Below, one piece after another: positions 16,463 through 25,927 of a stretch of DNA of 64,000 nucleotides. The stretch is from NCBI GenBank assembly GCA_965243095.1, contig OZ251530.1, positions 3,286,001 to 3,350,000 on the forward strand, in the 5' to 3' direction. Under the pieces are notes generated by a model. It worked only from the letters and a program-made list of their open reading frames with translations, ran no database searches and was not told the DNA's origin. The position numbers and the translations under genes are program-made. Position 1 is the stretch's first letter. Each line of letters begins with the position of its first letter. This stretch comes from VXYL01 sp965243095 (GTDB taxonomy: Bacteria > Pseudomonadota > Gammaproteobacteria > Pseudomonadales > Azotimanducaceae).

Positions 16463-18157
16463 CTAACCCGCGGCCCGCTCCACCTCGAACGTGGCGATGT
16501 TGCGGGCTTCGCGGCTGAACTCCACGCCGATCAGGTGGACCGGGCGGCCCGGTTGCCGGTACTTGTCGGCGTATCCGCGGGCCTTGATTTGCGCCAGCGC
16601 CTCTCCACGCGGTGCTTGCGACCGCGGCGCGTCCTCCACAAGTTTGAACTCGAAGATGTGGACGCGCTCGTCGCCGCGCACCACCAGGTCCGCGCGGCCG
16701 CCGGCGGAACTGTCCTCCGCCACCACGTCCAAGCCCTTCGCGGCGAAGTAGGAGTAGACCACGCTCGCGTAGTAGCCCTCGTAATCCCGAATGACGTTGC
16801 GCGTGTGCCACTCATGCGAGGGGCAGGCCCCTCGCGCTCCCCGGCTGAAGGCTCCTTGGTGCGGAATGGCTGCGAACACGGCCCGCAGGAGCGCTTCCAG
16901 CCCCTCGAAGTCGTTGGCGGCTAGCAGCTTGCGCGGCGACGCCTTCCGCGCCAGCCGCCGCGGTGCGTCCGGCAGCAGCGCCGTCAGCAGGCGATCGTTC
17001 AGGCTTTGGCGCACCTCTTGGTTGGGGTAGCCCAGCCGGTACTCCACCAGGCCGTTGCTGGCGTCCTCTTCCGCGATGGTGAGGTAGCCGGTCTGGAACA
17101 GCAGCGCCTCGACGGACATCTCGTCCACGTCGAAGGCGGAGAGCAGCGCCTCGGAACCCACCATGCTTTCCAAATCCAACGTGGGCACCCCGCGCCGCAG
17201 CAGCGTGTCGATGAGGAACCTCGGCGAGCCGGTCTCGAACCAATGCGCCTTGAACCGGCGCTGCCGGAACAGCAGCAGGATGTCGAACGGGTTGTACACC
17301 TTCTCCTCTTCCCCGCCCAGCCAGTTGTAGCCGTTGTACCAGCGGCGCACTTCCTTCCGGTCCAAACCAGGCAGTTCCGGCGCGAACACGTCGTCCAAGT
17401 CCCGCTCCGTGTAGCCGCAGATGGCGGCGTAGCACGGGTCCAGGGTGATGTCCATCAGGTTGTTCAGCCCCGAGAAAATGCTGACTTTCTCATGCGAGGG
17501 GTTTCCCCCTCGCGCTCCCCGGCTGAAGGCTCTCGAGAACTTGCTAACCCCGGTGAGCAGCGTGAACTTGATGTCCGCGTCGCAGGACTTGACGACGGAG
17601 TAGAGGCCGCGCAGGAAATTGCGGTTGGCGCGCGCCACCTCCGGCGCGTCCAGCGCGTCCAGAATCGGCTTGTCGTACTCGTCGACCAGGATCACCACCC
17701 GCTGGTCGCTGCTCTCGTGCAGCGACTTGATAAGACGCCTAAAGCGAATGGAAGCGCTTGCGTTGCCGATGCCAATGTTGGCTTGCGCTTCAAGATCCGC
17801 CAACTGCGCCGCCGTTTCCTCCGGCAGGAAGTCGGGGTTTGCGAAATCGCCGCTGCCGAAATCCAGCCGCAGCACGGGGTGCGTCCGGCCCCAGTCCCAC
17901 CGCTCGTGGATGGCCAGCCCGCGGAACAGCGCCTCGCTGCCCTCGAACAACTCCTTGATGGTGTCCAGCAGGAGGCTCTTGCCGAAGCGCCGCGGGCGGG
18001 AGAGGAAGTAGTGCTGGCCGCCGTCCACGAGCCGGCGAACGAAGTCTGTCTTGTCCACGTAGTAGCAGCCATCCTCTCGAATCTTGCGAAAGGTCTGAAT
18101 GCCGATGGGCAGCTTGCGTCGAGCGACGCTCTCGCCGGGTGCGGTCATGGTCAACAC
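16463..18157 (-). CDS. AAA-ATPase-like / PD-(D/E)XK nuclease protein with two in-frame repeat insertions
   Basis: 564 aa. The N-terminus is the AAA-ATPase-like family of PF09820: IGIQTFRKIREDGCYYVDKT, Walker A SRPRRFGKSLLLD and Walker B VVILVDEYDKPI. The C-terminus is the DUF1703 PD-(D/E)XK nuclease-like domain (GRADLVVRGDERVHIFEFKL). Biological role is unknown; such genes behave as mobile, multicopy accessory genes. Two 14-15-residue segments, AFSRGARGGNPSHE (in TGVSKFSR...KVSIFSGLNNL) and AFSRGARGACPSHE (in AAIPHQG...WHTRNVI), interrupt runs that are contiguous in homologs as I know them, and both are encoded by the same palindromic DNA element. The reading frame is preserved across both. 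Confidence 0.85.
   Translation of the reverse strand: MLTMTAPGESVARRKLPIGIQTFRKIREDGCYYVDKTDFVRRLVDGGQHYFLSRPRRFGKSLLLDTIKELFEGSEALFRGLAIHERWDWGRTHPVLRLDFGSGDFANPDFLPEETAAQLADLEAQANIGIGNASASIRFRRLIKSLHESSDQRVVILVDEYDKPILDALDAPEVARANRNFLRGLYSVVKSCDADIKFTLLTGVSKFSRAFSRGARGGNPSHEKVSIFSGLNNLMDITLDPCYAAICGYTERDLDDVFAPELPGLDRKEVRRWYNGYNWLGGEEEKVYNPFDILLLFRQRRFKAHWFETGSPRFLIDTLLRRGVPTLDLESMVGSEALLSAFDVDEMSVEALLFQTGYLTIAEEDASNGLVEYRLGYPNQEVRQSLNDRLLTALLPDAPRRLARKASPRKLLAANDFEGLEALLRAVFAAIPHQGAFSRGARGACPSHEWHTRNVIRDYEGYYASVVYSYFAAKGLDVVAEDSSAGGRADLVVRGDERVHIFEFKLVEDAPRSQAPRGEALAQIKARGYADKYRQPGRPVHLIGVEFSREARNIATFEVERAAG
16811..16854. repeat. Palindromic coding insert, copy A
   Basis: 44-nt element inside the ATPase gene with an 8-bp hairpin (GCGAGGGG/CCCCTCGC, loop CAGG) followed by GCTCCCCGGCTGAAGGCTC. 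It is identical to copy B except for the loop. On the coding (minus) strand it reads AFSRGARGACPSHE. Confidence 0.8.
17489..17532. repeat. Palindromic coding insert, copy B
   Basis: Same 44-nt element, 634 nt further along the same gene, loop TTTC instead of CAGG. It encodes AFSRGARGGNPSHE in the same frame as copy A. The stem conservation with variable loop suggests selection or recent spread of a structured element. Confidence 0.8.
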
Positions 18158-18209
18158 AGTCTAACCCGCCCGGCGAAACTTGCGGACGCCTCGCCTTCGC
18201 GCGCGGATC

Positions 18210-18283
18210 TCACCATGCCCATCGGCCGGTGCGCCACGCCGCCCGCGCCAAGAAGCCGTAGAACAACAGAAGCAGGCAAGTCA
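18210..18283 (-). pseudogene. Relic of an O-antigen ligase C-terminus
   Basis: The gap after the malonyl-CoA synthetase stop encodes, in the minus direction, LTCLLLLFYGFLARAAWRTG followed by RWAW and a stop. This parallels the C-terminal helix LHLLFYGFLVRAAWRAGKMA of the O-antigen ligase-like gene whose end lies at 19756. It has no start and covers one helix only, so it is a remnant of a duplicated or replaced ligase gene. The remaining gap to 18157 shows nothing else. Confidence 0.6.
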
Positions 18284-19759
18284 AGAGTGTTCGTCAGGCG
18301 CAAAGAGCTTGCTGTTCGCATCCCGCAGCGCGTTCTTGTTCACTTTGCCCATGGCGTTGCGCGGCAGTTCGGCAACGCGCACGACCCGTTTCGGCTGCTT
18401 GTAGCGGGCCAGTTTCGGGCGCAGGAACGCATCGACGCGCGCTTGCGTCACGCTGTCGTCCGCGACCACCACGGCGATCACGGCCTCGCCGAAGTCTTGG
18501 TGCGGCACGCCAACCACGGCGCAATCCGCCACGCCCGGGATCTCGGCAAGGGCCGTTTCCACTTCCTTCGGGTAGACGTTGTAGCCGCCGGAGATGATCA
18601 CGTCCTTGGCGCGCCCGACGATGGTGAGGCGGCCTTCGGCGTCCAACGTGCCGAGGTCTCCGGTGACGAAGAAACCGTCGGCGCGAAGCTCCTCGCGGGT
18701 TTTTTCCGGCCGACGCCAATAGCCTTGGAATACGTTGGCGCCGCGCACGTGAATGTCGCCCACCTCCCCGTTTGGCAGCGGCGCGCCGGATTCGTCGGCA
18801 ACGCGCACCTCCACGCCCGCCAACGGGAAACCCACAGTGCCCGCAACCCGCTCGCCGGTCAACGGGTTGGAGGTGTTCATCAACGTCTCGCTCATGCCGT
18901 AGCGCTCCAGGATGCGAAAGCCGGTGCGCCGCTCGAACGCCGCAAAGGTCTGCTCGGCTAGCGGCGCGGAGCCGGAGATGAACAAGCGCATGTTGCGGCA
19001 CAACGCCGCGTCAAAGGTCTTCTCGCCCAATAGGCGCGTGTAGAACGTGGGCACACCCATCAGCACCGTCGCTTGCGGCAGCAGGCGCAGCACCTGCGAG
19101 AGGTCGAACTTCGGCAGAAACAGCATCGGCGTGCCGGCAAGCAGCGCGCAATGCAGCGCGACGAACAGGCCGTGGACATGGAACAGCGGCAGCGCGTGCA
19201 ACAGCACGTCGTCGGGCCGCCAACCCCAGTAGCCGAGCAGCGCATCGGCGTTGCTGGCGAGGTTGCCGTGCGTGAGCATCGCGCCTTTGGAGCGCCCGGT
19301 GGTACCGGAGGTGTAGATGATCGATGCGATGTCGTTCGCGGTGCGATCCACGGTGCGCTCGACCGGCGCGCAACGCGCCGCCAAGGCGGCCAGCGAACCC
19401 AAAGTCTCCACGCGAACGCCGCCGGAGGCGACCCCCGCCCCGTCCGAAACGAACAAGGAAGGCTCCAGATCCGCGAGGAAGTACGCCACCTCGGCGTTGG
19501 TGTAGGCGGTGTTGATCGGCGCGTACACGGCGCCGATTTTCAAGCACGCGAGATACAACGCTACGGCCTGCGGCGTCTTTTCCACTTGCACCAGCACCCT
19601 TTCGCCAACACCGACGCCAAGGTTAGCCAGCGCTCCGGCCATGCGCTCGGTTGCGCCGAGCAGGCGCTCGTAGCTCCAGTCCTCGTTCGCCGGGCAGCAC
19701 AGCGCTGGCGAATCGCCGGCCGCGTGGAACACCGACTCCATGCGCCGGTACAGGTTCAA
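18281..19759 (-). CDS. matB: Malonyl-CoA synthetase (acyl-CoA synthetase superfamily)
   Basis: 492 aa. Activates a carboxylate with ATP and CoA in the cytoplasm; malonate is the likely substrate. ANL-family motifs: phosphate loop IIYTSGTTGRSKGAMLTHGN, A5 ERYGMSETLMNTSNPLTGER, A7 TGDLGTLDAEGRLTIVGRAKD and A10 PRNAMGKVNKNAL with the catalytic Lys. The MSETxMNTSNP...GERxxGTVGFPL block is the pattern of MatB/ACSF3 enzymes. Start is TTG at 19759, overlapping the TGA of the upstream ligase gene (TTGA), which couples the two; ATG 19741 is the alternative. Coupling of a malonyl-CoA enzyme with a glycan ligase is odd. Confidence 0.85.
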   Translation of the reverse strand: MNLYRRMESVFHAAGDSPALCCPANEDWSYERLLGATERMAGALANLGVGVGERVLVQVEKTPQAVALYLACLKIGAVYAPINTAYTNAEVAYFLADLEPSLFVSDGAGVASGGVRVETLGSLAALAARCAPVERTVDRTANDIASIIYTSGTTGRSKGAMLTHGNLASNADALLGYWGWRPDDVLLHALPLFHVHGLFVALHCALLAGTPMLFLPKFDLSQVLRLLPQATVLMGVPTFYTRLLGEKTFDAALCRNMRLFISGSAPLAEQTFAAFERRTGFRILERYGMSETLMNTSNPLTGERVAGTVGFPLAGVEVRVADESGAPLPNGEVGDIHVRGANVFQGYWRRPEKTREELRADGFFVTGDLGTLDAEGRLTIVGRAKDVIISGGYNVYPKEVETALAEIPGVADCAVVGVPHQDFGEAVIAVVVADDSVTQARVDAFLRPKLARYKQPKRVVRVAELPRNAMGKVNKNALRDANSKLFAPDEHS

Positions 19760-22539
19760 GGCCGCTCCTCGGCGAGAATGCCCTCAAGGCTGAGCAGGAG
19801 GCCCAACACGAAGTAGTGGCCCCAGTCCTGCAGGAACGGGCCGGTGGGAAACAACATGCTGTTCACCGAATACGCCGCCCACGCCGCGATCACGGCGACC
19901 ACGAGGAAACGCACCTCCGCGCGCGGCTCGCGCCAAGCCATCTTGCCGGCGCGCCACGCCGCCCGCACCAGGAAGCCGTAGAACAGCAAGTGCAAGCACA
20001 GCCCGGGAAACCCGTACAGCACCAGCACATGGAGAAACTGATTGTGCGGCCACAACCGCAAGATCTCTTCCAGCATCTTGTCCGACAGGTGTTCCCCGGC
20101 GTGAACACGCGCCGGCCGGTACACGCCGGCGCCGAAGGGATGGTCCACCGCGTAGCGCACCGCCGTAATGGTTTGCGGGATGCGGCTGCGCGCCGAGAGA
20201 TCGCCCGTTCCGACAAGACGCGGCTGCACCCGCAACGCGCCGCCAATACGCTGCGTGGCATGGGCGGTGGTCGCCGCCTCGTAGCCAGCGCGTCCGGAAG
20301 CGTCCAAGTCGACGGCGGTGCGGCCGCCATCCATTGGTGTCGCCAAGTCCTGCCATAGCTGCCACCGCTCCTCCACCAAGGACCGTCGCCGAAACTGCAC
20401 CGCCTCGACTTGCGCCTCCGGCGGCATCCGCCACGCCAAGACGAAGCGGCCGTCTTCGCCAACCACCCCTTCCACCGGGATGCTCTCACGGCTGTAGCCC
20501 CGCGCGGCGCGGACGCGCAACTGCACCGACTCCTCGGCGCCGGGAGGCAGGCCCAACAACAGGTGCCGAATCAACGCGTCGTCGCGGACAACCGACCATC
20601 CAACCTCCAGCGTGGCCGGCGTGGGAGATTCGCTGCTCAACGAAGGCGTGAAGGCCCGCCACGGCAACCACTCGGACTCGACCTCGCAGGTGCGAAACCG
20701 GTAGCCCGCGACGCCTTCCGGTACCACCGACGCCGGCCAAGTGACCACGATGTAGTTGGCGCGGCGAGGCGAAAACACGACCTCTCCGTGTCGCGGCGCC
20801 CGCGCCACGCCGTCGGCCAACGTCTCTTGCACTTGCACTCGGTACCATTTCCACGGTCGAAAGCCGACAAACTCATGCCCTATGCGTTCGGTGCCGTCCC
20901 CGGGCAGGTTCAACGTCTCGCTGCCGTCGCGCAGGCCCGGCCACACGGGTGGGCCCGGCAAGTTTGGTACGCAATTTCCCCAACGAGACCATGGCCCCTC
21001 CGGCGAACGCCTAGTGCGGCAGTGGTAATTGCGACCGGGCAACACGGCCCGGCGCCAAGAGAGCACTAGGCGACCGTCCTTGTCGGCACGGCCGTGCGCC
21101 TGCGACATCGGACCGTCGATCACAGTGCGCAATTGCAGATCGTACGCTTGCCCCGGCGCGAGACCGGTCAGGGCCGTGCCGATGATGTCCGGGTCGCCTC
21201 GCGCCAACGCCTCGCCGCCAATAGTCAACTCCGCCACCGCGAGCTTGACGCCTTGCGAGCGCAACGCCGGCGCGAACGCCTTCCACTGGGCCATGGGCTC
21301 GGGATCCGTCCCCTCCCGTATGCGGGACTGGTAGGCGAGGACGGTTCGTTCGGGATCCGCCCGCCAAGTGACTACGATGCCACCGTCCGCGTCCGCCGTT
21401 GCCTTGATGATGCCACGCGAGCTAAATCCCTTTGTGTAACGCGCGCGTAGGCGGACTTCGTAGTCCCCGCCGGGTTGGAAACCATCGAAGCGGTGGCCGA
21501 GCACATGCGAGTCGCCCGAAGTGAGCGCTTCGCTGCCCACCGCAAGGTCGACGATGTCTCCTTCTTCGAGCCGCTCCGGGCGAAGTTCCTCGACGATGTT
21601 GCCGATATTGAACCAAGGGTTGAACAACGCCAGCAGCACCAACAGCGTCGACGGCCCCACCACCAACAAGCGGATGACGCTCCTGCGCCGAAAGGGCCCT
21701 GTCGCTACCCCGACCACGCACAACGCCAAGCCTACGGTCACGCCCAGCACCGTCGAGCGGCTGGCGTTGACCGTCAAGGCGGTCAGCATGAACGTCAACA
21801 GCAGGAAAAACGCCGCATCGAGCGCCCGCTGCCATCGTCCCGCGCTTGCCGACGCACCGAGAACCAACAAGGCGAAACCCAGCACAATCGCCACCGCCAG
21901 TTGATAGCCGAGCGTGGCGGGATGCACCGCAGCGCCGGCGGTTCTGCCGTACAGGAGAATGGTCTCCAAGTCGCTCTCGGTGACGCTGGCGATGTGCAAC
22001 CACACATCGACGAACGGCTTTCCCACCACGAGCACGCCGACGCCGAACAAGGCCGAGAGCGACGTGGCGATCACGATCGCCACGATCAACCGTCGCGCGC
22101 GACGCGCCGAGAGCACACACAGGGAAGCGAACAACACGCCGATGCCCACCGTGAACTGCCCCATGCGCATCGTGTCGAACGTGCCCGTGCGCAAGTACAC
22201 GCCGAGCACCCACGCCCACATGACGAGCGCGGTCAACAGCGCCGGCAGGGCCGGGCGAAAACGCGCCGGAAAAGCCGCCTCTAGCGCGTGCCGCACTCCT
22301 GCGATCTTCCGCCGTGAGCCAAGCCCTTGCCGGAAGAGAGCTTCGCGCAGTTGCGGAGCGTTTCGCGACAGCCAGAGAGCCAGCGCAGCCAGCGTCGCCG
22401 CGATTGCCAAGAGGATGTTGGGCCCGCCGAACGGCAACGGCGTGCTGGCGAACCAGATCTGCCCGAAGACAGCCAACACCAGCAACGCGAAGGTCAAACT
22501 GGCGAGGGCGTCTTGCCCGTTGTCCACCCATCGTCGCAC
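19756..22539 (-). CDS. O-antigen ligase-like membrane protein with inserted fibronectin-III-like repeats
   Basis: About 927 aa. Roughly ten N-terminal membrane helices (residues about 12-345) are followed by about 480 periplasmic residues, then a ligase-type segment (LWPHNQFLHVLVLYGFPGL with the catalytic-type HN-x-x-L) and C-terminal helices ending SVNSMLFPTGPFL. The periplasmic insert holds four repeats of about 90-100 residues of the form Y-x-(V/L)-x-(L/V)-R ... G-x-(I/L)-V-x-(T/S)-W-R ... W, resembling FN3 domains. Wzy_C/WaaL proteins normally have a loop of about 100 residues here. It probably polymerises or ligates a surface glycan while binding a partner through the insert. Start is ambiguous: GTG 22539, GTG 22527 or TTG 22614; the frame has no ATG near the N-terminus. 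Confidence 0.78.
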   Translation of the reverse strand: MRRWVDNGQDALASLTFALLVLAVFGQIWFASTPLPFGGPNILLAIAATLAALALWLSRNAPQLREALFRQGLGSRRKIAGVRHALEAAFPARFRPALPALLTALVMWAWVLGVYLRTGTFDTMRMGQFTVGIGVLFASLCVLSARRARRLIVAIVIATSLSALFGVGVLVVGKPFVDVWLHIASVTESDLETILLYGRTAGAAVHPATLGYQLAVAIVLGFALLVLGASASAGRWQRALDAAFFLLLTFMLTALTVNASRSTVLGVTVGLALCVVGVATGPFRRRSVIRLLVVGPSTLLVLLALFNPWFNIGNIVEELRPERLEEGDIVDLAVGSEALTSGDSHVLGHRFDGFQPGGDYEVRLRARYTKGFSSRGIIKATADADGGIVVTWRADPERTVLAYQSRIREGTDPEPMAQWKAFAPALRSQGVKLAVAELTIGGEALARGDPDIIGTALTGLAPGQAYDLQLRTVIDGPMSQAHGRADKDGRLVLSWRRAVLPGRNYHCRTRRSPEGPWSRWGNCVPNLPGPPVWPGLRDGSETLNLPGDGTERIGHEFVGFRPWKWYRVQVQETLADGVARAPRHGEVVFSPRRANYIVVTWPASVVPEGVAGYRFRTCEVESEWLPWRAFTPSLSSESPTPATLEVGWSVVRDDALIRHLLLGLPPGAEESVQLRVRAARGYSRESIPVEGVVGEDGRFVLAWRMPPEAQVEAVQFRRRSLVEERWQLWQDLATPMDGGRTAVDLDASGRAGYEAATTAHATQRIGGALRVQPRLVGTGDLSARSRIPQTITAVRYAVDHPFGAGVYRPARVHAGEHLSDKMLEEILRLWPHNQFLHVLVLYGFPGLCLHLLFYGFLVRAAWRAGKMAWREPRAEVRFLVVAVIAAWAAYSVNSMLFPTGPFLQDWGHYFVLGLLLSLEGILAEERP

Positions 22540-22629
22540 TTCTTGCGTCAGCCCTTCCCTGTCAACGTCGGTCGCTCGGCGCTTGTGGCGGCGTATTCTA
22601 AGCGGCTTCGTCAAGCTCAATGGACTCGC

Positions 22630-23132
22630 ATGAAACCCGCGCCGACCCTCCGCGACGGCTTCGCCATCCTCGTTCACACGTTGGTCTTTCGGGCCGGCAA
22701 AGTGCTGTTGCTGCGCCGCGCCAAAACCGGGGTGATGGACGGGCGCTACACCCTGCCCGGCGGCCACCGGCAACAAGGCGAGACGGTGGCGGGCGCCGCG
22801 GCGCGCGAATGCACAGAGGAAACCGCCGTGGAAGTGCTGCGAATCCGCGCCGTGGCGGCGCTGCCGTACCTCGACGGCGTGAACTTCGTCTTCGAGGCGG
22901 TGGAGTGGCGCGGCACTCCGGCCATCGCCGAGCCGGACAAGTGCGATGCCCTCGCCTTCGCGCCGCCGGACGCCCTGCCTGCGCCAACCGCACCCTTCGT
23001 CGCCACGGCGTTGCGCTGCCGCGCCGAGGGGCTGTGGTACCGGGAAGGCAAGGCCGAGGCGGCGCTGGCGCCCACGCTGTTGCCCGGCGCGGGTTGCAGT
23101 ACCATCCACGCCACACGCCGAACGGAGGCCAA

Positions 23133-23136
<4 letters not shown>
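22630..23136 (+). CDS. Nudix hydrolase
   Basis: 168 aa. The Nudix box is complete except for its last glycine: GHRQQGETVAGAAARECTEE followed by TAV, which fits G-x5-E-x7-RE-U-x-EE-x-G-U with Ala for Gly. Hydrolyses a nucleoside diphosphate linked to another moiety; the substrate is unknown. N-terminus FAILVHTLVFRAGKVLLLRR is typical of MutT-like proteins. The start overlaps neither neighbour; its TGA overlaps the ATG of malate dehydrogenase (ATGA), giving a coupled pair. Divergent from the O-antigen ligase-like gene. Confidence 0.88.
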
Positions 23137-24107
<971 letters not shown>

Positions 24108-24130
24108 CTGCTCCCTCCAGAAGGGACCAC

Positions 24131-24257
24131 CCGGGTGGACGAAAGATCTTTGGTGACGGGTGCTGGGAGCGCGGGCGTCTCGCCCGCATGCAGGCGGAAC
24201 GCCTGCGTTTCCCGGCTTGCCGCCGAAACCCTTACCAAAGATCTGTCGTACACCCGG
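24131..24257. mobile_element. Nested-hairpin repeat element (MITE/BIME-like)
   Basis: About 127 bp with near-perfect 24-nt terminal inverted repeats (24131-24154 and 24234-24257, 22 of 24 matching, each containing AAAGATCTTTGGT or its counterpart). Inside are two further hairpins: GCGGGCG-TCT-CGCCCGC (24171-24187) and GCAGGCG-GAA-CGCCTGC. The first belongs to the same repeat family as 46588-46664. There is no coding capacity. It fills the gap between two convergent genes. Confidence 0.6.
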
Positions 24258-24265
24258 ACCACCCC

Positions 24266-24949
24266 TCACCCCATCACCTGCCGCCAAGTGGTCAAGTCCT
24301 GCACCGTCAGATAGGCGTTCGACTTCTTCGTCTCGCCCAGCGTCGCGTTCGGCACGGCGCTGTAGTTGTGGCCGGGCAGCAGCAGCGTGTCGTCCGGCAA
24401 CGCCTTGAGCCGTTGCAGGCTGTGGTACATCTGCTCCGGATCCGAGCCCGGTAGATCCACGCGCCCGCAGCCGTCGATGAACAGCGTGTCGCCGGAGACC
24501 AGCGTGTTCTTCACGCGGAAGCACTGGGAGCCGGGAGTGTGGCCGGGCGTGTGCAGGAACTCTATCTCCACCGGCCCGATGGCCAGCTTGTCGCCGGAAT
24601 CCACCTGCTGGAGGTCCGACGTGGAGAGGCCCGTCACCTTCCGCACACCGTCCGCTTCGGCGCGGTGAACGTACACCTTCACGGGATTCTTGCCCAGCAG
24701 TTCGGCGACGCCGGCGATGTTGTGGCCGCGCATGCCGCCGCCGATGTGATCCGGGTGGTAGTGCGTGGCAAGGGCCGCGGTGAGCGTGTAGCCGCGCTTG
24801 CCGATGTGGTCCAGCAGCCCGTCGATGTCCCAAGCCGGATCCACCACCGCCACTTCCCGCGTGGAGCGCGAGCCGACCAGGTAGGTGAAGTTGGCCATGG
24901 GGCCGATTTGGATCTGCTCCACCACGAGTTCGTCTTCGGTCAAGTTCAC
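24266..24949 (-). CDS. Metallo-beta-lactamase-fold hydrolase (glyoxalase II / persulfide dioxygenase type)
   Basis: 227 aa. The metal site is THYHPDHIGG (HxHxDH), then HTPGHTPGSQC, Asp in VSGDTLFIDGCGRVDLPG, and His in LLPGHNYSA. The DGCGRxDLPGSDPEQM block is the pattern I associate with persulfide dioxygenase (ETHE1-like) enzymes and their glyoxalase II relatives; the exact substrate, a glutathione thioester or persulfide, is not settled. Cytoplasmic. Start GTG 24949 has GGAGG 5 nt upstream. The convergent neighbour is mdh, and phosphomannose isomerase lies upstream on the same strand. Confidence 0.82.
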   Translation of the reverse strand: MNLTEDELVVEQIQIGPMANFTYLVGSRSTREVAVVDPAWDIDGLLDHIGKRGYTLTAALATHYHPDHIGGGMRGHNIAGVAELLGKNPVKVYVHRAEADGVRKVTGLSTSDLQQVDSGDKLAIGPVEIEFLHTPGHTPGSQCFRVKNTLVSGDTLFIDGCGRVDLPGSDPEQMYHSLQRLKALPDDTLLLPGHNYSAVPNATLGETKKSNAYLTVQDLTTWRQVMG

Positions 24950-24997
24950 GTTCCCTCCATGCGCCGCTGACCTGCGAATTGTCGCACGCCCGTTCTT

Positions 24998-25870
24998 TCA
25001 CCACTGCTCGACGGCCACGAAAACCACCGTTCCGGCAGCACATCGCAACAGCGCGGATTTGGCAGTTACGAAAGCCGTGCGGGCCTCGAATCGGTGCTGG
25101 CCGATTTGCGCCGCGCCGGCGGCCACCCACCCGACCGACCACGGCGGCACAGTTTGGCAAGCGCCCTCGGCCAAGCGAACGACCGCGAAGTCCGTTGTCT
25201 CGGCCACGACTGCGGAGCCGCCGCCGCGCGCGACCGCGGGCGCCGCGTCCAAGTTCATCGCCGCCACGGCTGCCTCTACATCCCAGCCGGCTTGCGTTGT
25301 CACCGGCCCGGTGGCGGCGAGTATGCGCCGCTCGAACACCGGCGTTTGGAACTCCACCACCGTCACGCCGCGGAGCAGCGAATGTGGGGTGCCGGGCGGA
25401 ATCACCACCACGTCGCCGGCGCGGAGATCCGTGGACGCGAGCAAATCTGCCACATCTTCCGTGCCGCCACACCCGGCTTCCGCCGCTTCGGCGCGGCCGC
25501 GCAGCGCGTCGCGGAAGGCGTCATCGCCTAGCTCCGCACGAACGGACTGATTCGCGCCCAGCAGCATCGCGCCGCCGGCCGGCCAACGCGAGGGGTCCAC
25601 CGCGTCCACGATATACACCTCGTGCTTGGTTTCGTGAACCTCCATGTAGAGGTTGCCGCTGGTGGGGCGCAACACCTTCAACAACACGATGGGCGCCGTC
25701 CGCCCGTGCGCCGCCAAGTAATCGGAAAGCGGCACCGAGGCGTCGCCCGCCCGCACCCGGCTCTCGCCGCGGGCCTCCACGCCGCTGAACCAATCCTCCC
25801 GGCCCCACGGCTTGGGTACCAGCGCCGGTTCCAAGGCGGCGATTTTCGCAAGCACTGTTGGAAAATCCAT
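24998..25870 (-). CDS. Class I phosphomannose isomerase-like cupin protein
   Basis: 290 aa. The family features are ALVPKPWGREDWFSG near the N-terminus, the metal-binding MEVHETKHEVYIV (His/Glu/His) and PPGTPHSLL (His). It would interconvert mannose 6-phosphate and fructose 6-phosphate, feeding GDP-mannose and surface glycans. It is shorter than E. coli ManA (391 aa) and closer to the compact ManA-like proteins, so another phosphosugar substrate is possible. Divergent from ogt with 57 nt between the starts. Confidence 0.75.
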   Translation of the reverse strand: MDFPTVLAKIAALEPALVPKPWGREDWFSGVEARGESRVRAGDASVPLSDYLAAHGRTAPIVLLKVLRPTSGNLYMEVHETKHEVYIVDAVDPSRWPAGGAMLLGANQSVRAELGDDAFRDALRGRAEAAEAGCGGTEDVADLLASTDLRAGDVVVIPPGTPHSLLRGVTVVEFQTPVFERRILAATGPVTTQAGWDVEAAVAAMNLDAAPAVARGGGSAVVAETTDFAVVRLAEGACQTVPPWSVGWVAAGAAQIGQHRFEARTAFVTAKSALLRCAAGTVVFVAVEQW

Positions 25871-25927
25871 ATTGACGTCCGTAGCGGATTATAATGATGC
25901 GCTTCGCTGCTCACCGGAGGTTCCCGC

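Noticed and set aside
22540..23109. Upstream extension of the O-antigen ligase-like frame across the Nudix gene
   Set aside because: The extension is Arg/Gly/His-rich and opposite a valid Nudix gene; the membrane protein starts near 22539.
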